Shown here one piece after another: positions 36,911 through 61,596 of a stretch of DNA of 64,000 nt. The DNA is taken from NCBI RefSeq assembly GCF_020382885.2, contig NC_058512.1:9822802-9886801 (forward strand), given 5' to 3'. The position numbers and the translations under genes were made by a program. Each line of letters begins with the position of its first letter. Positions within the stretch are counted from its first letter, which is position 1. The notes under the pieces are model-generated. The model was given only the letters and a program-made list of their open reading frames with translations, was not told the origin of the DNA and did not search any database. Source of the stretch: Scatophagus argus. Its lineage: Eukaryota > Chordata > Actinopteri > Scatophagidae.

Positions 36911-37684
36911 CACCCCAAGTTTAAGAGAACGCACCAGCTCAGCCAAACAGAAGGTAAACATAAATCCTCTCCGACTGGGAGGTTTTTGTCCACTTCACAG
37001 CACACTGATGCAGTCAGCCATGCTGTGCAGAGCGATCTCCAAGGCTTTAAACACTCCTCTCTGGATCAGTGTCCCATCTCCGCAGCAGCAGATGTGTGCT
37101 GGCAGAGGAGGAGTGAAGCTGGTGGGACTTGGAGTCTTCCTCTCACTCTCAATCCTCACCAAACCATTTTAACACACAGTGCCATGAGATCACGATCAAT
37201 GAAATAATTAAAAAGATTCACTTGATTTACTGTGGGTAAATCAAGACTTTTTACTTTGTAGTCTGAATGACCCTGCTCAGATTTCATCAGACATTCACTC
37301 TTGCAAATACTTTTGTTTTCTTTTTTTTCCTTTCACTTTTCTTGCAGGTTTCCTCACAGCCCAGTCCATCGGTGCCACTTAGTGGTAAACACATGCAGCA
37401 TGCACTTCACTGCACTTAAACATTAAATTCAGTTTCTCTGCATTTAAAAGTATGAACTGAACCTCAGGCTGTGATTTACAGGGATAGTGAGGATATGATT
37501 TATTGAGAATTTCTATGCAATTTTCAGTCAAAATATCAGAAAGGATTAAAGAAAAATATTAAGGATGAATACTGCTCATTGTGTAGGCTTGTGAGGTGAA
37601 CAAGGTACATATATTCAGAATTTCCATCTCCATCCTATATTATTGGGAGCTCTATGGCAGAAGCAATGAGTCCGTTTTTGCATT

Positions 37685-37905
37685 TTTGTACAGAGTCAAC
37701 AGAGAAGATATAACAAGTTTATTAGTAAAATTTAGAGGTGCTGGTGAGCACATTTTGTTAACTTTGGATGGAGCCAGGCTTCTAGTGTTTATGCTAAGCT
37801 ACACTGGTCGCAATACTGGCTCCAGCTCTGTACTTCACGTACAAATAGAGAGTGGCATCAGTCTTCACAAGAACTTGCCAAAATGGCAAACTCTTCCTTT
37901 AAACT
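37685..37905 (+). repeat. Dispersed fish repeat, family A, copy 1
   Basis: Carries the blocks GGAGCCAGGCT, TTTATGCTAAGCTA, AGAGTGGCATCAGTCTTC and CCAAAATGGCAAACTCTTCC in the order I recognise from a high-copy teleost repeat. No coding potential. Confidence 0.55.
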
Positions 37906-38235
37906 TTGTGCTCTTGTATTCACAGCTGTCCTCCTCTCCCTCCTCTCCAGTTTTCCTGCCTGTGTGTGTGTTTTATTCCTCACTGGTCCAGCAGGTGACC
38001 TCAGTCTGCTCCCCTGTTCTTCACACCTGTGGGACATCACTAATCAGTTCTTATCAGCTGACTGCCCTGCCAGCTGCTCCTCAGCTCTAATGAGCATCTG
38101 TGTGCAGGGGGACAGCTTTCGGGTTTTGTTGTACCAGACTGTAGTTACATGTTGCCAAGCTGCTATATTCCTCTATCCGTTCACGATTTGTCGTTTACAG
38201 AACAGACAGGGTTAAAGTCCATGTGTCTCATATTT

Positions 38236-38530
38236 GTCCTTTAAGTATGAAGCCACAGCCACTGTTACTGTTAGCTTAGCTTAAAGACTGGAAATAAGGT
38301 GAGCTGTCACGTGTTTTTGAACAAATGAAACTGCCACATGTTAATTAGTGAGCATCAGAGGTGCTGGTAGCCAGGATAGTTGCTTCCAGTCTTTATGCTA
38401 AGCTAGTCAGCTACTGGTGGTAGTTTCACAGTTTAATCACATATATGGCAGTGGTATCACTTTTCTGATATAATTCACAGCAAGAAAACAAATGAAGATA
38501 ATGTTCAAATATTAGTGGTAAAAAAAAACA
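38236..38530. repeat. Dispersed fish repeat, family A, fold-back copy
   Basis: Internal inverted symmetry: TTAGCTTAGCTTAAAGACTGGAA near 38272 faces TTCCAGTCTTTATGCTAAGCTA near 38385, with ATTAGTGAGC and GGTGCTGGTAGCC between. The whole copy could fold back on itself, as a MITE-like or snap-back element would. The family is recognised by its blocks only; no transposase is present. Confidence 0.55.
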
Positions 38531-39152
38531 GTCACCTGTTTTAGGATGCACAGCCTTAATGCCTGACTGAAATTTACACACCATTTGGGGACCTTGAAGG
38601 TTACACCGGATTTTAAAAGACTCTGTTTGTAAATATGATGATAATCTGAAGTCTACAGGGGCTGCTGCGTTAGAGGCATCCTTTGACAGTTAAACTGAAG
38701 TGACAGTTGCTGGGCCTTTCAGTCAATGCAGCAGCCGCCATAGAAAGCAAAGGTGATAAAAGCAAAGTGAGCAAGACGATCCTGACAAAACAATCAAAAC
38801 GCACCCCTGTGCTTAACCAAAACTAAACTCATATTCCAGCATAAATAAACAGTGACATGAGGTTGAACACTCACACGCACACGCCAGCCTATACGCCATC
38901 TGCGTGCAGGTGAGGCACCTCTCTGCCTTCAGATGCATGGATGTGTGTTTCGCTGTGAACTGTGTGAGCGCGGCTCTCGCTCCTGTATGTCAGCGAATCA
39001 CTGCAGCACAATGGAGACGTGAGAAAACAGCACTGTGTGTTTTGTAAAATCACACCGCCGCTGTCGAGGAACTTTTCTGGATCTCTTTTCTCTTCCTGCA
39101 CTAACCGACGCTCATTCACTTGACCTCTTCCAGACATTTGATCAGTTAAGTC

Positions 39153-52150
<12,998 letters not shown>

Positions 52151-52904
52151 CTCTCTAAAATTGCCCTGAACCTAAATGGAGACTTCACCCCTAACATTTG
52201 GGTGGGACACACCCATTTCCAGACGAGGACTGAATGCATGTATTGACACCACAAACAACAACCCACGTACTTTAAATTCACATCTGTTAGAACGGGTGAA
52301 GCCACGCAGAGAAACTGCATCTTTACTCTGCTCCATTGCATAGCTATGTAGGATAAAAGGCAAGGACTAGTTTGCAGTGATTGTTTCTTGTAAATTCAGT
52401 CACATCATAACATTGTGTTAAGATATAAAATGTATATATTGTGATATAGATTGCCTTTTTTTATCGTAATGTCATTTGTGTTACTTTCTACTGTCTGCAC
52501 TTAAGTTGGATAACAATGAATGTGATGCATTTTGTTGTAATATGTAACTAGACAAATGCACATAATGAGTATGGAGGACAAAAAATGTGTTCTAGCAACA
52601 CATCCACCCAATATTTTCCCTTTACATCTCAGACTACATGCTTAGTAAAAAGTTTCTACACTGTCCCAAAAGCCCAACGACAGCCACCTGAATATCTTGT
52701 TTTTGCTTACCCCCAGTGATTTTGCTCTTAACTCACTCCAGTGATGTGTAGTTGTACTCTGGATGGTGTCAGTACAATGTAAAGTCACTGGTAGGTGTGG
52801 TTACAGGTGCAACAGAAAACACAGCTGTTACTGCTAGGAGAAACATGATATTTCAAACCAACATGGACACAACATGGCTTGGATCAAAAAGAGATCGGAG
52901 GTAA

Positions 52905-52953
52905 GAAGGTATCATTAATAAGACTCATGTCCAGTCTTATTAATGATACCTTC
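52905..52953. repeat. Perfect 21-bp inverted repeat, 7-nt loop
   Basis: The arms 52905-52925 and 52933-52953 are exact reverse complements (GAAGGTATCATTAATAAGAC and its complement), separated by CATGTCC. It lies in the likely bmp1 3'UTR, 0.75 kb after the stop. Confidence 0.9.
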
Positions 52954-53111
52954 ACAGGGTGTTGTTCAAAATGGGAACTTCTGACAGTTAATCTTAAACA
53001 GTAACAAATAGTGCTGTAACATCTACATTATATAATCAAATGACAAGGTTGTTCTAATCATTTCTAAGCTGGAATAAGCACGCTTTGGAGGAAAAGGTTT
53101 CAAGATATGTT

Positions 53112-53117
53112 TTTATT
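53112..53117 (-). terminator. Candidate polyadenylation signal of the TRIM gene
   Basis: Minus-strand AATAAA about 700 nt past the TRIM stop codon. It lies within the likely bmp1 3'UTR on the other strand, so the two transcripts may overlap tail-to-tail. Confidence 0.3.
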
Positions 53118-53305
53118 AAAGTGTTGCACATGTTATTCTGTGTGTTGCTGGGTGCTACTTAACGTGCATCAGCCCTTAGACCAGCTGAGGTAAACAGTCA
53201 CAGTCAATGCATCTGTCACCATGAGTACAAAGTATCCATTATGTATTATGTATGTCTTATAATCATTCTGCAATCAAAAATCTACCAGAGTCTTTGAAGG
53301 CACCA

Positions 53306-53311
53306 AATAAA
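53306..53311 (+). terminator. Candidate polyadenylation signal of bmp1
   Basis: AATAAA about 1.16 kb after the bmp1 stop, the first canonical hexamer noticed downstream on the plus strand. Confidence 0.35.
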
Positions 53312-53822
53312 ACGTTAGTATGATCTGACACCATATAAGCATCTGACGCATGATGTCATATCACAGTCACAGTATATAGTGATAAAGATACTTTTTAGAA
53401 AGTATTAGTGTAACATGCACAAGAAAGATTATTGAATTACTGAAGTAACCATTAAAGTGCACCGTGTTGATCTCAACACTCAGGTAACAAGACAGTTTAT
53501 CATTCTTCACTGAAGCTGAGCTTCTCCAAAATGATGACGTGTGGCAGTAGATCCAGTCTACTGATGACATGCTGCAATGCCAGCAAAGGCAGGAAAGAAG
53601 AAACAATTTTGCTAATGAACATAACCTTTGTTTGTTTACAAGATAATTCCACAGGGCCTACTACTTAGATTTATCTGTTTCTAACGGACAGCTGATTCTA
53701 ACATATCGTGCTTTTCACAATTATAAGCCCACTGTTGTGTCTACCTATGTTAGAAAGTGCACTTGTTTTTTTCATGGCTTTTGTAACCTTTTACACTTTT
53801 GTTGTACTTTTGACACAGCTTT

Positions 53823-56800
53823 TTAAATCTTTGGTAAGAAAACTTTGAGGGGTTCATTTTCATGCACTTTATCCAGAAAGCCCAAGTTGAAATAAGGGTA
53901 CAGCGTTTCTTTAAACGTCTCCCTGAAGGTGTACAGGTGTGTCATGCTCTCTGCATTGTAAAAGGACACCAGGCCCCTCTTGTAGTCTAGGTAAACCCCT
54001 ATCCTGGCCAGTGGCTCCTCCAGGGACAGGACCTTCGGGGGTGAAGTGCCAGCCATGTACTGTATCCCGTAAGAGAGGGACAGAGTCCAGAAGCCATTGG
54101 CCGGGAGGGCTTTGATGACTCCCTTTCTGGGTACGGACTCTCGCGCCACCCCCACAGTCCACACTGTGCTGCTGTAGACTTCAATCTCCCAGTAGTGACG
54201 TCCGTGGGTGAAGCCCTGGCTTCCCAGCAGTGACAGGGCAGCATTGAACCTGTTGGGGTTGTCCTGCACGGTGTGGTTAAAGGTCTGGTAACGAACACAG
54301 GTCAGGGAGGAGGTCAGGCTGAGCCAAGGGTTGGCTGTGCTGGAGTTGAATGTGATGGCTGCTGGCACTAAAAACAGGAGAAATGTAAAATAAAGGATTT
54401 ATTTCAGAAAAGATATTTTTACATTTGCAGAAGGACACGAGAGCAAAGTAGGGAGACCACTTAAAGTACCTGGATAAATGCTTCCTTTCATGGATTTCCA
54501 CACTCTGTACTGCAGGGGCCCTGCAAACCGACCCTCGCACAGACTGGGCGGTGTAAATGCAGGTTTCTCAAACTTCAGCGAAGGCCTGCCAACAGAAGCA
54601 TAGTCAGAACAGTAAGTGGAGAAAATAAAAACAAAACTGGGATCAATCTGTAAAATTTTTTCCCACACTCACCTCTGGAGGAGGACTTTGATGCTCTGAA
54701 AAGAGACACAAGTATAAACACAGGAAACAAGACGCAGACTGGTGATTAGTTTTGCTGTATCTGAAAGAAGAGAAAGCTTTTTCCACATTACATCAATGTC
54801 TGAGCTCACGCTATCCCACCCTGTGGCCGGGGGAAAGTCCCACAGCCTTGGCCTGAATGTGGCCCTATTCCTGAACTACACTCCTTATCCTCCAGATCAA
54901 CGGGTGAGATCACTGGCCTACATCCTGTCTCCACTTACCGCTCAAGTCTTTTGTTTCAAGAAAAAGTAGCAGCACTATTCAATTTTTTACTAGCGTGTCA
55001 AAGTTCACCCCTTAAAAACATGCAAACCAGCATTAACAACATGTATATGGCCTCTGTTAAACCTTTAATGCTGATATCGCAGCACAGAAACATAGTTCTG
55101 ATACATAAAAGAAAGATGTTTAAAACTATTTTTCAGCCCACATTCTACCTATTTACTTCTTTCAAAGTTTCAAAGTGATATTAATAACCTTGGAAACAAA
55201 TACATTTTGAAATCGACAGCTCAGCATTTCTTGCCTTAATCATCCCCACAGCTGACTCATCATGCTCTTAATAACATCCAGATGGACTGTATTCATCGTG
55301 TATGAAGATCATACGAGCTGAACTCACCCGGAGCAGAGTGAACGGGTCCTGCTCCTTCAGCTTTTCCTCTATCTCGTGCACAGCTCTCTGTAGACGAGAG
55401 ATCTCCACACACAGCAGAGCCTTGTGCTCGTCCAGGCGGATCAGCTCTCTTCGCTCCTCTGTCTTCAGCTTCACCTGCAGCAGCTTTTCCTCCTGGTACA
55501 GGAACTGGTGCAGGTCGCTGAACTGGGCCTCAATGCGCTGCTTTAGGTCAGCAGTGTGCTCCTGTAGTAGGTGGAGGATTGATGGTCATTGTCCCTTAGC
55601 TTTACATTACTCAAGAATTACAATGTTTGCATGACCACAAGGATGGAAACACAAAATCCTTGCAATGTTGTACTTCTTTTGTACAGGAGAAACATCCTAG
55701 ATAAATTAATCCATCATTTCAATATGCATTATCACATTTGTTTGCAGATATATTAATTTTTTTCTGATTTTAAGACATGAAGTGGGTGTAACTGGACATA
55801 GTGGTGCAGTACCCACTGAAGCATGTGCATAATGATATGTGTCTTAAAGTCTTGTTTTGGAAGTGTTCCTCCTCACCTTGAGCTTTTTGACCTCGTCCTC
55901 GGCTTCCCTGTCACACTGTAGCGCTGTGTTAAGCTCAGCTTTAAGGGAATCCATGGTGCTGTTCAGAGATGCCTGATGGGACAGAGACACAACATCATTA
56001 ACTGACCTGTTTCTTACTTCAAATACAGTCACGTCCTTTTCAATTGTTTGTTTAGCAGTCAAAACGTTAAATAGATACAGTTTTAAAAACTCCTCACACA
56101 TGACAAATAGCCATAGCTAATTAGCACTGACTTTTCCTTTAACTCATCTGCACACATAAGTGAAACCAAGGACACACAGCAGTGATGAAGATGAGACAAG
56201 AAAATACTGCAACTGCAATAGGAGAATCACTTGCACCCACAAAAAGGGACTTTTTAAATACTAGTCAGTGTTCATTTAGATATGATGCAGTGAAAGTAAG
56301 TTGCCACCATTACAGGCAGCAGACAGTGACCATATACTGTATACTGTTAGCACTAATGCATAAGCATTAACAGATAATTTATAGGATCTTGATATCTGTT
56401 AAGCCTTTTACTATACACAGACGTTTACATGAAGCTTAACTCACCCTGTACTTCTGTTCAGCCTCCTGGACACACACCATGGTATGATTTCTGTGCTCCT
56501 GGGAGAGACCACACACCAGACACACCAGCTCCTGGTCCTCCTCGCAGTAAAGCTTCAGCTCCTCTCTGTGTCTGCTGCAGCGTGGGACCGGAGCAGGAGC
56601 CCTGTCTGTCACCCCAACATCTTGCAGGCAGGGTCCAGGGCCACTCTCCTCCAGACCCTTGCAGTAGCTCTCCACTATGTTGGCAACGATACGGTTTGGC
56701 CTGTAGCTTGGTCCGGGGTACACCTTCCTACACTGAGGGCAAGAACCTGTGCCTCCCTGCCCAAGGCCCCGGGGACCAGACCAGTAACCCTCAATGCACC

Positions 56801-57086
56801 CCTGGCAGAAGGTGTGATCACAGGGTAAGGACACCGGCTGCTTGAAAAGATCCAAACAGATGGAGCAGGTAAGATCTCTGCTGATTCTGTGTGTATGTGC
56901 TGAGCTTTTGGTTACTTTTCCAGTTATGGGAGGCTGTCGTGGCTTTTCCATCCCTGTTTGCACAGCAAAGTCTCCTTCCTTTGGTTTCCAACTTTTCTTG
57001 TCTGGCTTTATCCCCTGGTTTAGTCTTTCCAAGTTCTGCAGATAAACTGACTGGATTTTCTTCACTTCTTTCTGATTCTTGCTCAT
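53823..57086 (-). CDS. TRIM-family E3 ubiquitin ligase (RING, B-box, PRY-SPRY)
   Basis: Probable E3 ubiquitin ligase; substrate unknown. Coding exons on the minus strand: 57086-56445, 55972-55877 (96 nt), 55561-55328 (234 nt), 54695-54673 (23 nt), 54585-54470 (116 nt) and 54367-53823. The 96/234/23/116 series is the standard exon pattern of SPRY-type TRIM genes. The total is 551 residues, in phase. An in-frame stop upstream makes the ATG at 57086 the first. About 70 mostly basic residues precede the RING. RING ligands are Cys74, Cys77, Cys89, His91, Cys94, Cys97, Cys116 and Cys119. B-box 2 ligands are Cys170, His173, Cys181, Asp184, Cys189, Cys192, His198 and His201. The coiled coil is about 215-330 and PRY-SPRY about 371-551 (GRHYWEIEV, WTVGVARES, GVYLDYKRG). 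GPLQYRVWKS before the SPRY and LYTFRETF near the end recall TRIM62 and TRIM35. Fish TRIMs are greatly expanded, so I give no symbol. Confidence 0.87.
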
Positions 57087-59128
57087 TCCTTTGCCTTGAT
57101 TGTTTTCTTTTGTTCTGACTGTACAGCTGGATCTCTACGTCCTTCCTCTCCTGCAGAGTGTAGCTGCTCTCTTTGGCCTCCAGTCTTCCTGTTGATTGTG
57201 GGGAAATGAAGGGGGTGGTGCAGAAGCAGCCTCAGCCTCCCACATCCTCAGCAGATAGAAGGGATCTCAATGGGCCTCCCTTTTCCCTCCAGACTGACGA
57301 CACTTCTTAGTCAGGAAATGGAGGCGGACCATGGATATTCAATCCTTGGCATGTTTGTTTGTTGAAGTCTGTGCAGTAACTGCAAGAAGGTCCTGCTTCA
57401 CTAAACTCTTAATCTGCTATCGAGTAACCGCAGAAAAATGTAAATCCATTTTATGTGACTATGTGTGTGTGTGTGTATGTATGTGTGAGTGGACACGTGT
57501 GTGTGTGTGTTTGACAAAACGTCTGGGAGCGGTACCAGATTTCCTGTTTCTTTTTATGGCAACTGCTCTGCCAAGTAAGTAATCATTGTTGCTGAAGGGT
57601 AAACATGATCATTAAGAGATTTACACAAAGAAAGAAAGAAAATGTCCCACAGGAAGAAAGTCCCACCATGGGTAAACACAGATTCTGCAGGTATCCTGTG
57701 TACCCCTCTAGGCATTATAACAGATTTCTACAGCTTGGTCCCAGAGGGCTGGAAAATCTCTCCAATAAACCAGAGCTGGGAATTTTTTATGTGACTTGCT
57801 AATTAAAGTTGTATGATGACTGTAGACTCTAATATAAATATTACAGGGATATGACATCAGGCTTATCTCACTGTAGCACAGTAAAGTCAGTGCAGGAACC
57901 CTCTGAATGAGCACTGGAACATCACAAGTCAGGCAAGTAAAACTGGGATTATGTTAATTAAAAGAATGAATATGTGTGTGTGTGTGTGAGAGAGAGAGAG
58001 ACAGAGAGAGAGAGAGAAGGGGGATAAACAGAGAGAGAGACAGAGGCACACACACATGCACACACACACAGCACATTTAACATCTTGTCTGGTGTGTGGA
58101 GAGTATTCAGACAGTTTGAGTTGTTAGAGGGAAAATTAGTAAAGCCAGAAACCACCATGCAGGTCAGCAGCAGTATCTTATGGACAATAGTGACACCTGG
58201 TGTTCAAACTGAAAATTAAACAAACGTGAAATATTAGACAGCAGAAAACCATTGAGAGTGAGAGAAAAATCTGACCACACCAGGTATTTATATCGTAATT
58301 ATTGAAAGTAAAACATGCAACGTTTGCCTGAAAAGTTAAACCAGCCATTTTGATCTGCAATGCAGAAAAGCAAAAGTAAAAAGATAAATAATTGACATTG
58401 ACAAGATTTAATAAGTTAATGATTCACAAAAATGTAAGTAGCACATTCCCAGGGGCTAACAAAGCAGCAAGAAAACACATGAATGTACAATGGATAAATA
58501 AAGGAAAGGTGTTATAAAAGTGTTATGCTCTGTGTGCATTGTGCAAAGACCATGACCAGGCTGAGTGATGAGGAACTCATAAAGCTGGGCGTGAGGGAGC
58601 AGGTACAGATAACCCTGTGGAGAGATGAGGCAGGTGTGACAGCTGCAGCAGTAGTGACTCCAGTAGTAGCTCACCTCCCCTCCTCTCCTTGAGATTCAGG
58701 CTGGACATCGAGGCTGATAACAGATGGGCTGCAGCTGTGCCTCACGAGCCTCATGAATATGTGTAATCGTGTGAACACTTGAACTCCGTCGCTGTCCATG
58801 GTGCTGCAGAGCTGCTGGAGCTGTCTGCGGCGCTGAACAGGTATGAAGGAGAGGTGTACAGATTACAAAGATTCCTTCTCCACCCTGTGAGGACTGACAT
58901 GGCAATCAAACGAGCAAACTTTCTATCCCTTTAACCTGCCTTTAATGTATTCATGTGCATGTACTCTATTCTGAGTATTTGTGGTAAAAGTGCATTTGTG
59001 TATGTCTTTACATTTTCCTTTTATAATAACTGTATCCTTTTAATGTGCAGCCAAATAAATAAATAAATAGAATTATGTTCTGCTGATATAACCTTGTTAT
59101 TACAGAAATATTACAGAAAAAAAATTTT
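57087..59128. other. Intergenic region upstream of the TRIM gene
   Basis: The first part, to about 57.3 kb, should hold the TRIM 5' leader and promoter. GT-rich microsatellites lie at 57461-57511, and a compound GT/GA/CA block at 57972-58071. A short frame beginning at 58552 (MTRLSDEELIKLGV) looks helical but has no other support. Nothing else was recognised. Confidence 0.4.
57972..58071. repeat. Compound (GT)n-(GA)n-(CA)n microsatellite
   Basis: GT run to 57987, GA/CAGA run to about 58045, then CA run to 58071. Such purine/pyrimidine blocks could adopt Z-DNA or triplex forms, which is inference. Confidence 0.85.
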
Positions 59129-59480
59129 GCGGTAATTAGCACTGTCACCTCAGAGCAAGAGGGTTCCAGGTTCGAATCCCGGTCTGGGCCCTTCTGTGTT
59201 GGGTTTGCATGTTCCCCCTGTGCCTGCATGGGTTTTGTCCTGGTACTCCGGCTTCCTTCCGCAACCCCAAAAGCAGGCACTCGAGGTTAACCGGCTACAC
59301 TACATTGCTCACTGATGTGAGTGCGTGAGTGTGTGGTTGTCCATTTTTGTGAGTCATTCCTGCGATTGACAGGCACCCAGTCCAGGATGTATCCCGCCTC
59401 TTGCCCGTAGTCAGCTGGGATAGGCTCCAGCCCCCTTCGTGACCCTGACGGATGAGTGGTATGGAAAATGGATGGATGGA
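59129..59480 (+). mobile_element. tRNA-derived SINE, near full length
   Basis: Begins with a tRNA-like head (GCGGTAATTAGCACTGTCAC) with polymerase III B box GGTTCGAATCC at 59169-59179. The middle reads TTTGCATGTTCCCCCTGTGC, GGTACTCCGGCTTCC and CAGCTGGGATAGGCTCCAGC. It ends in a GGATGGATGGA tail. This order of blocks is a very common SINE in ray-finned fish. The internal promoter looks intact but the A box is weak. Confidence 0.75.
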
Positions 59481-61555
59481 TATGACTCCTGTTGCTGTTA
59501 TGTAAAAAGAAAATATCTCCAAAAATATCAACGTTTTATGAGTAAAGAAAAAGAGCCCAAAAACACACACCAAATGTGAGGTTACACAGTTTTATTGGAG
59601 GTCCTCTGAAGAAGAAAAGTCATCTCAGTGATTCTGTTGCTTACGTGTTACACAAACATGTATGTGCCTACAGCATGTGAAGCTGTCAAATATTAGATGA
59701 GGTGAACGCATGTCAGTTACTGCTCCGTATGAAACTACCCAGTCCAACCTGCCTGCAAGAAATCAAGCTCCGATGTGGTTGTATTGCTTTAGTTATGATG
59801 TGCAGTCAGCAGAGAAAGAAATGTAAAGGTAAAATAAAACGTTTATCGACTATATTCCACATGCAATGAGGTTGAATGGAAATGAAGTGCCGACACACAG
59901 TGTAATTAACTTGTAACCTTCAGTGGTCCATAATAAAAGTGACCATCATAGTATCTTCAGAGCTGCACATACATAATTAACACAGGGGGCAGATTAGCAT
60001 TGTTGAGTTAATTAAGCTGTTGAAATTCTTTAGCATTATGATTCCTGCAAGCCTCATGGGTCAGGGGAAACTTGAGTGTGGCGCAGCAGAGGGTTAATGA
60101 AGTGGCTACCTTCCAGTACAGCAGCAAAAACCAAAGACGAAGCTTTAAAAGTCGAGAACCTGCACACTAAATGAATTTTGATAAATTTTCATAATGTAAA
60201 AATAAGCATAAATTTCTGCTTTTCAAATGTTACCCTTGTGGAAAAACATTCATGGCAGCTGTGCAGAGAGCTACAGCAAGAAAACATCTACTGTTGTCTT
60301 GTAAGCGTGTAGCTGTTAAAGCAGAACTGTAGTCTTATTCAAAAGATTTAACCTGCACAACAACAACAACTATCAGACGAGTTATCACGCAATTTTACAC
60401 ATGATATGTTCATCGTCACGCAAGATGAATCCTACTGACTTTGGAGATCCCCTGACTTTTTCTCTAGCGCCACCATGAGGTTAACGTTTGTTGTTTTAAC
60501 TGAAATGTCTCAACAGACATGAAGCAGACATTCGTGATCTCCTGAAGATGAACCGTGATCGCTTTCCTCTGACTTTACATCTAATGCCATCATTGCATTA
60601 AAATTCCAGTTTGACGTTAACATTTTACGCTTTCTAACGGAATATGCGCGAAACTTATAACATTACCACACAAGCCTCTAGTCTGAGCTGTCTTCGCATC
60701 TGCAGACTCTTATTTTTGTGTCAGATTTTAGAAAACATTACACAGTATTTCATTATATAGTCTAGTTTATTGGATAGCTGTGGAGATTTTAATTTTGGTC
60801 CTTCTACACTTTTGCTTTGTGTTTGGACCTTTGGGGAAAAAAGTTATAACCGCAGAGTGTAAACAACAAGAAATCTTTAATGTCATCTTTGCTATGAGGC
60901 TGTTTACATGATCATGTCCATATCTTTTATAACTCCTGGAGAGGTTTTACATTTTATATTCAAAGCTATTTTCAGGTCTCTCATCATACAGAAGAATGAG
61001 AAGCTGTGGATATTTGTGGCACAGCTGAACACAAAGTGTGAATATGTCCTCAAACGTGTGCAGCCATGCATGTGAATATTTGTGGCAAATTCTAAAAAAA
61101 AATGCATCATTTATGAGGAGACGAGAGAAATAAAAGAAACTGCCTTCCACACAGGCACGAACACATGCACACACAAAAGGCACATCTGCACCGAACACAC
61201 ACCCTCAATTAAACCCTGAGCTGATGTGTAAGGCACCAGGGAAACTGGAGGCTCTCTGGAACTTGGAAGGCTAAAAATAACAGCAGCGTCTGCAGGAGTG
61301 AGACAGACCTGTATGAAGATAAGAGGCACAAGGACAGACAGTATAAAAATATTAAATTCCTGCAGTTTTTATGATGTTAGTGACGATGGTGAAAACATTG
61401 TTTTCAATAAAATGACAACTGAATTCTCTTATGTAAACGAACAAGAAATTCACTGATTTAATTTTTATAATTTTGTTTCACATTTTCAGTCTTGCAAGCT
61501 CATTTAGCATTTTGCTTTTTGTTGTTGTTGTTGTTTTGCTTTTTTTACTTGTTCG

Positions 61556-61596
<41 letters not shown>

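Larger units (their letters stand above)
36911..39152. promoter_or_regulatory. Head-to-head region between antxr1 and bmp1
   Basis: The 2.2-kb interval separates divergent start codons of antxr1 (minus) and bmp1 (plus), so it must hold both promoters and leaders. About 38.87-39.15 kb, just before bmp1, is GC-richer and CpG-bearing and looks like the bmp1 leader and promoter. Two family-A repeats occupy part of the middle. No other gene was seen. Confidence 0.5.

Noticed and set aside
36908..36961. Upstream in-frame ATG of antxr1 at 36961
   Set aside because: It would put about 17 residues before the signal peptide; the ATG at 36910 is directly followed by a plausible signal sequence. Not excluded outright.
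55302..55634. Plus-strand frame rich in Ser and Arg
   Set aside because: Antisense of the TRIM coiled-coil exon, which has correct splice sites and phase.
56429..56845. Plus-strand frame of 138 codons rich in Pro and Cys
   Set aside because: Antisense of the RING/B-box exon; the minus-strand frame holds all zinc ligands.
58552..58689. Short frame MTRLSDEELIKLGV..., resembling one helix of a SAM-like domain
   Set aside because: Only about 45 codons, no partner helices, no clear splice sites; too little to call a gene.
59129..59240. Possible tRNA gene
   Set aside because: There is a B box but no cloverleaf or clear A box, and the downstream sequence is SINE body and tail.
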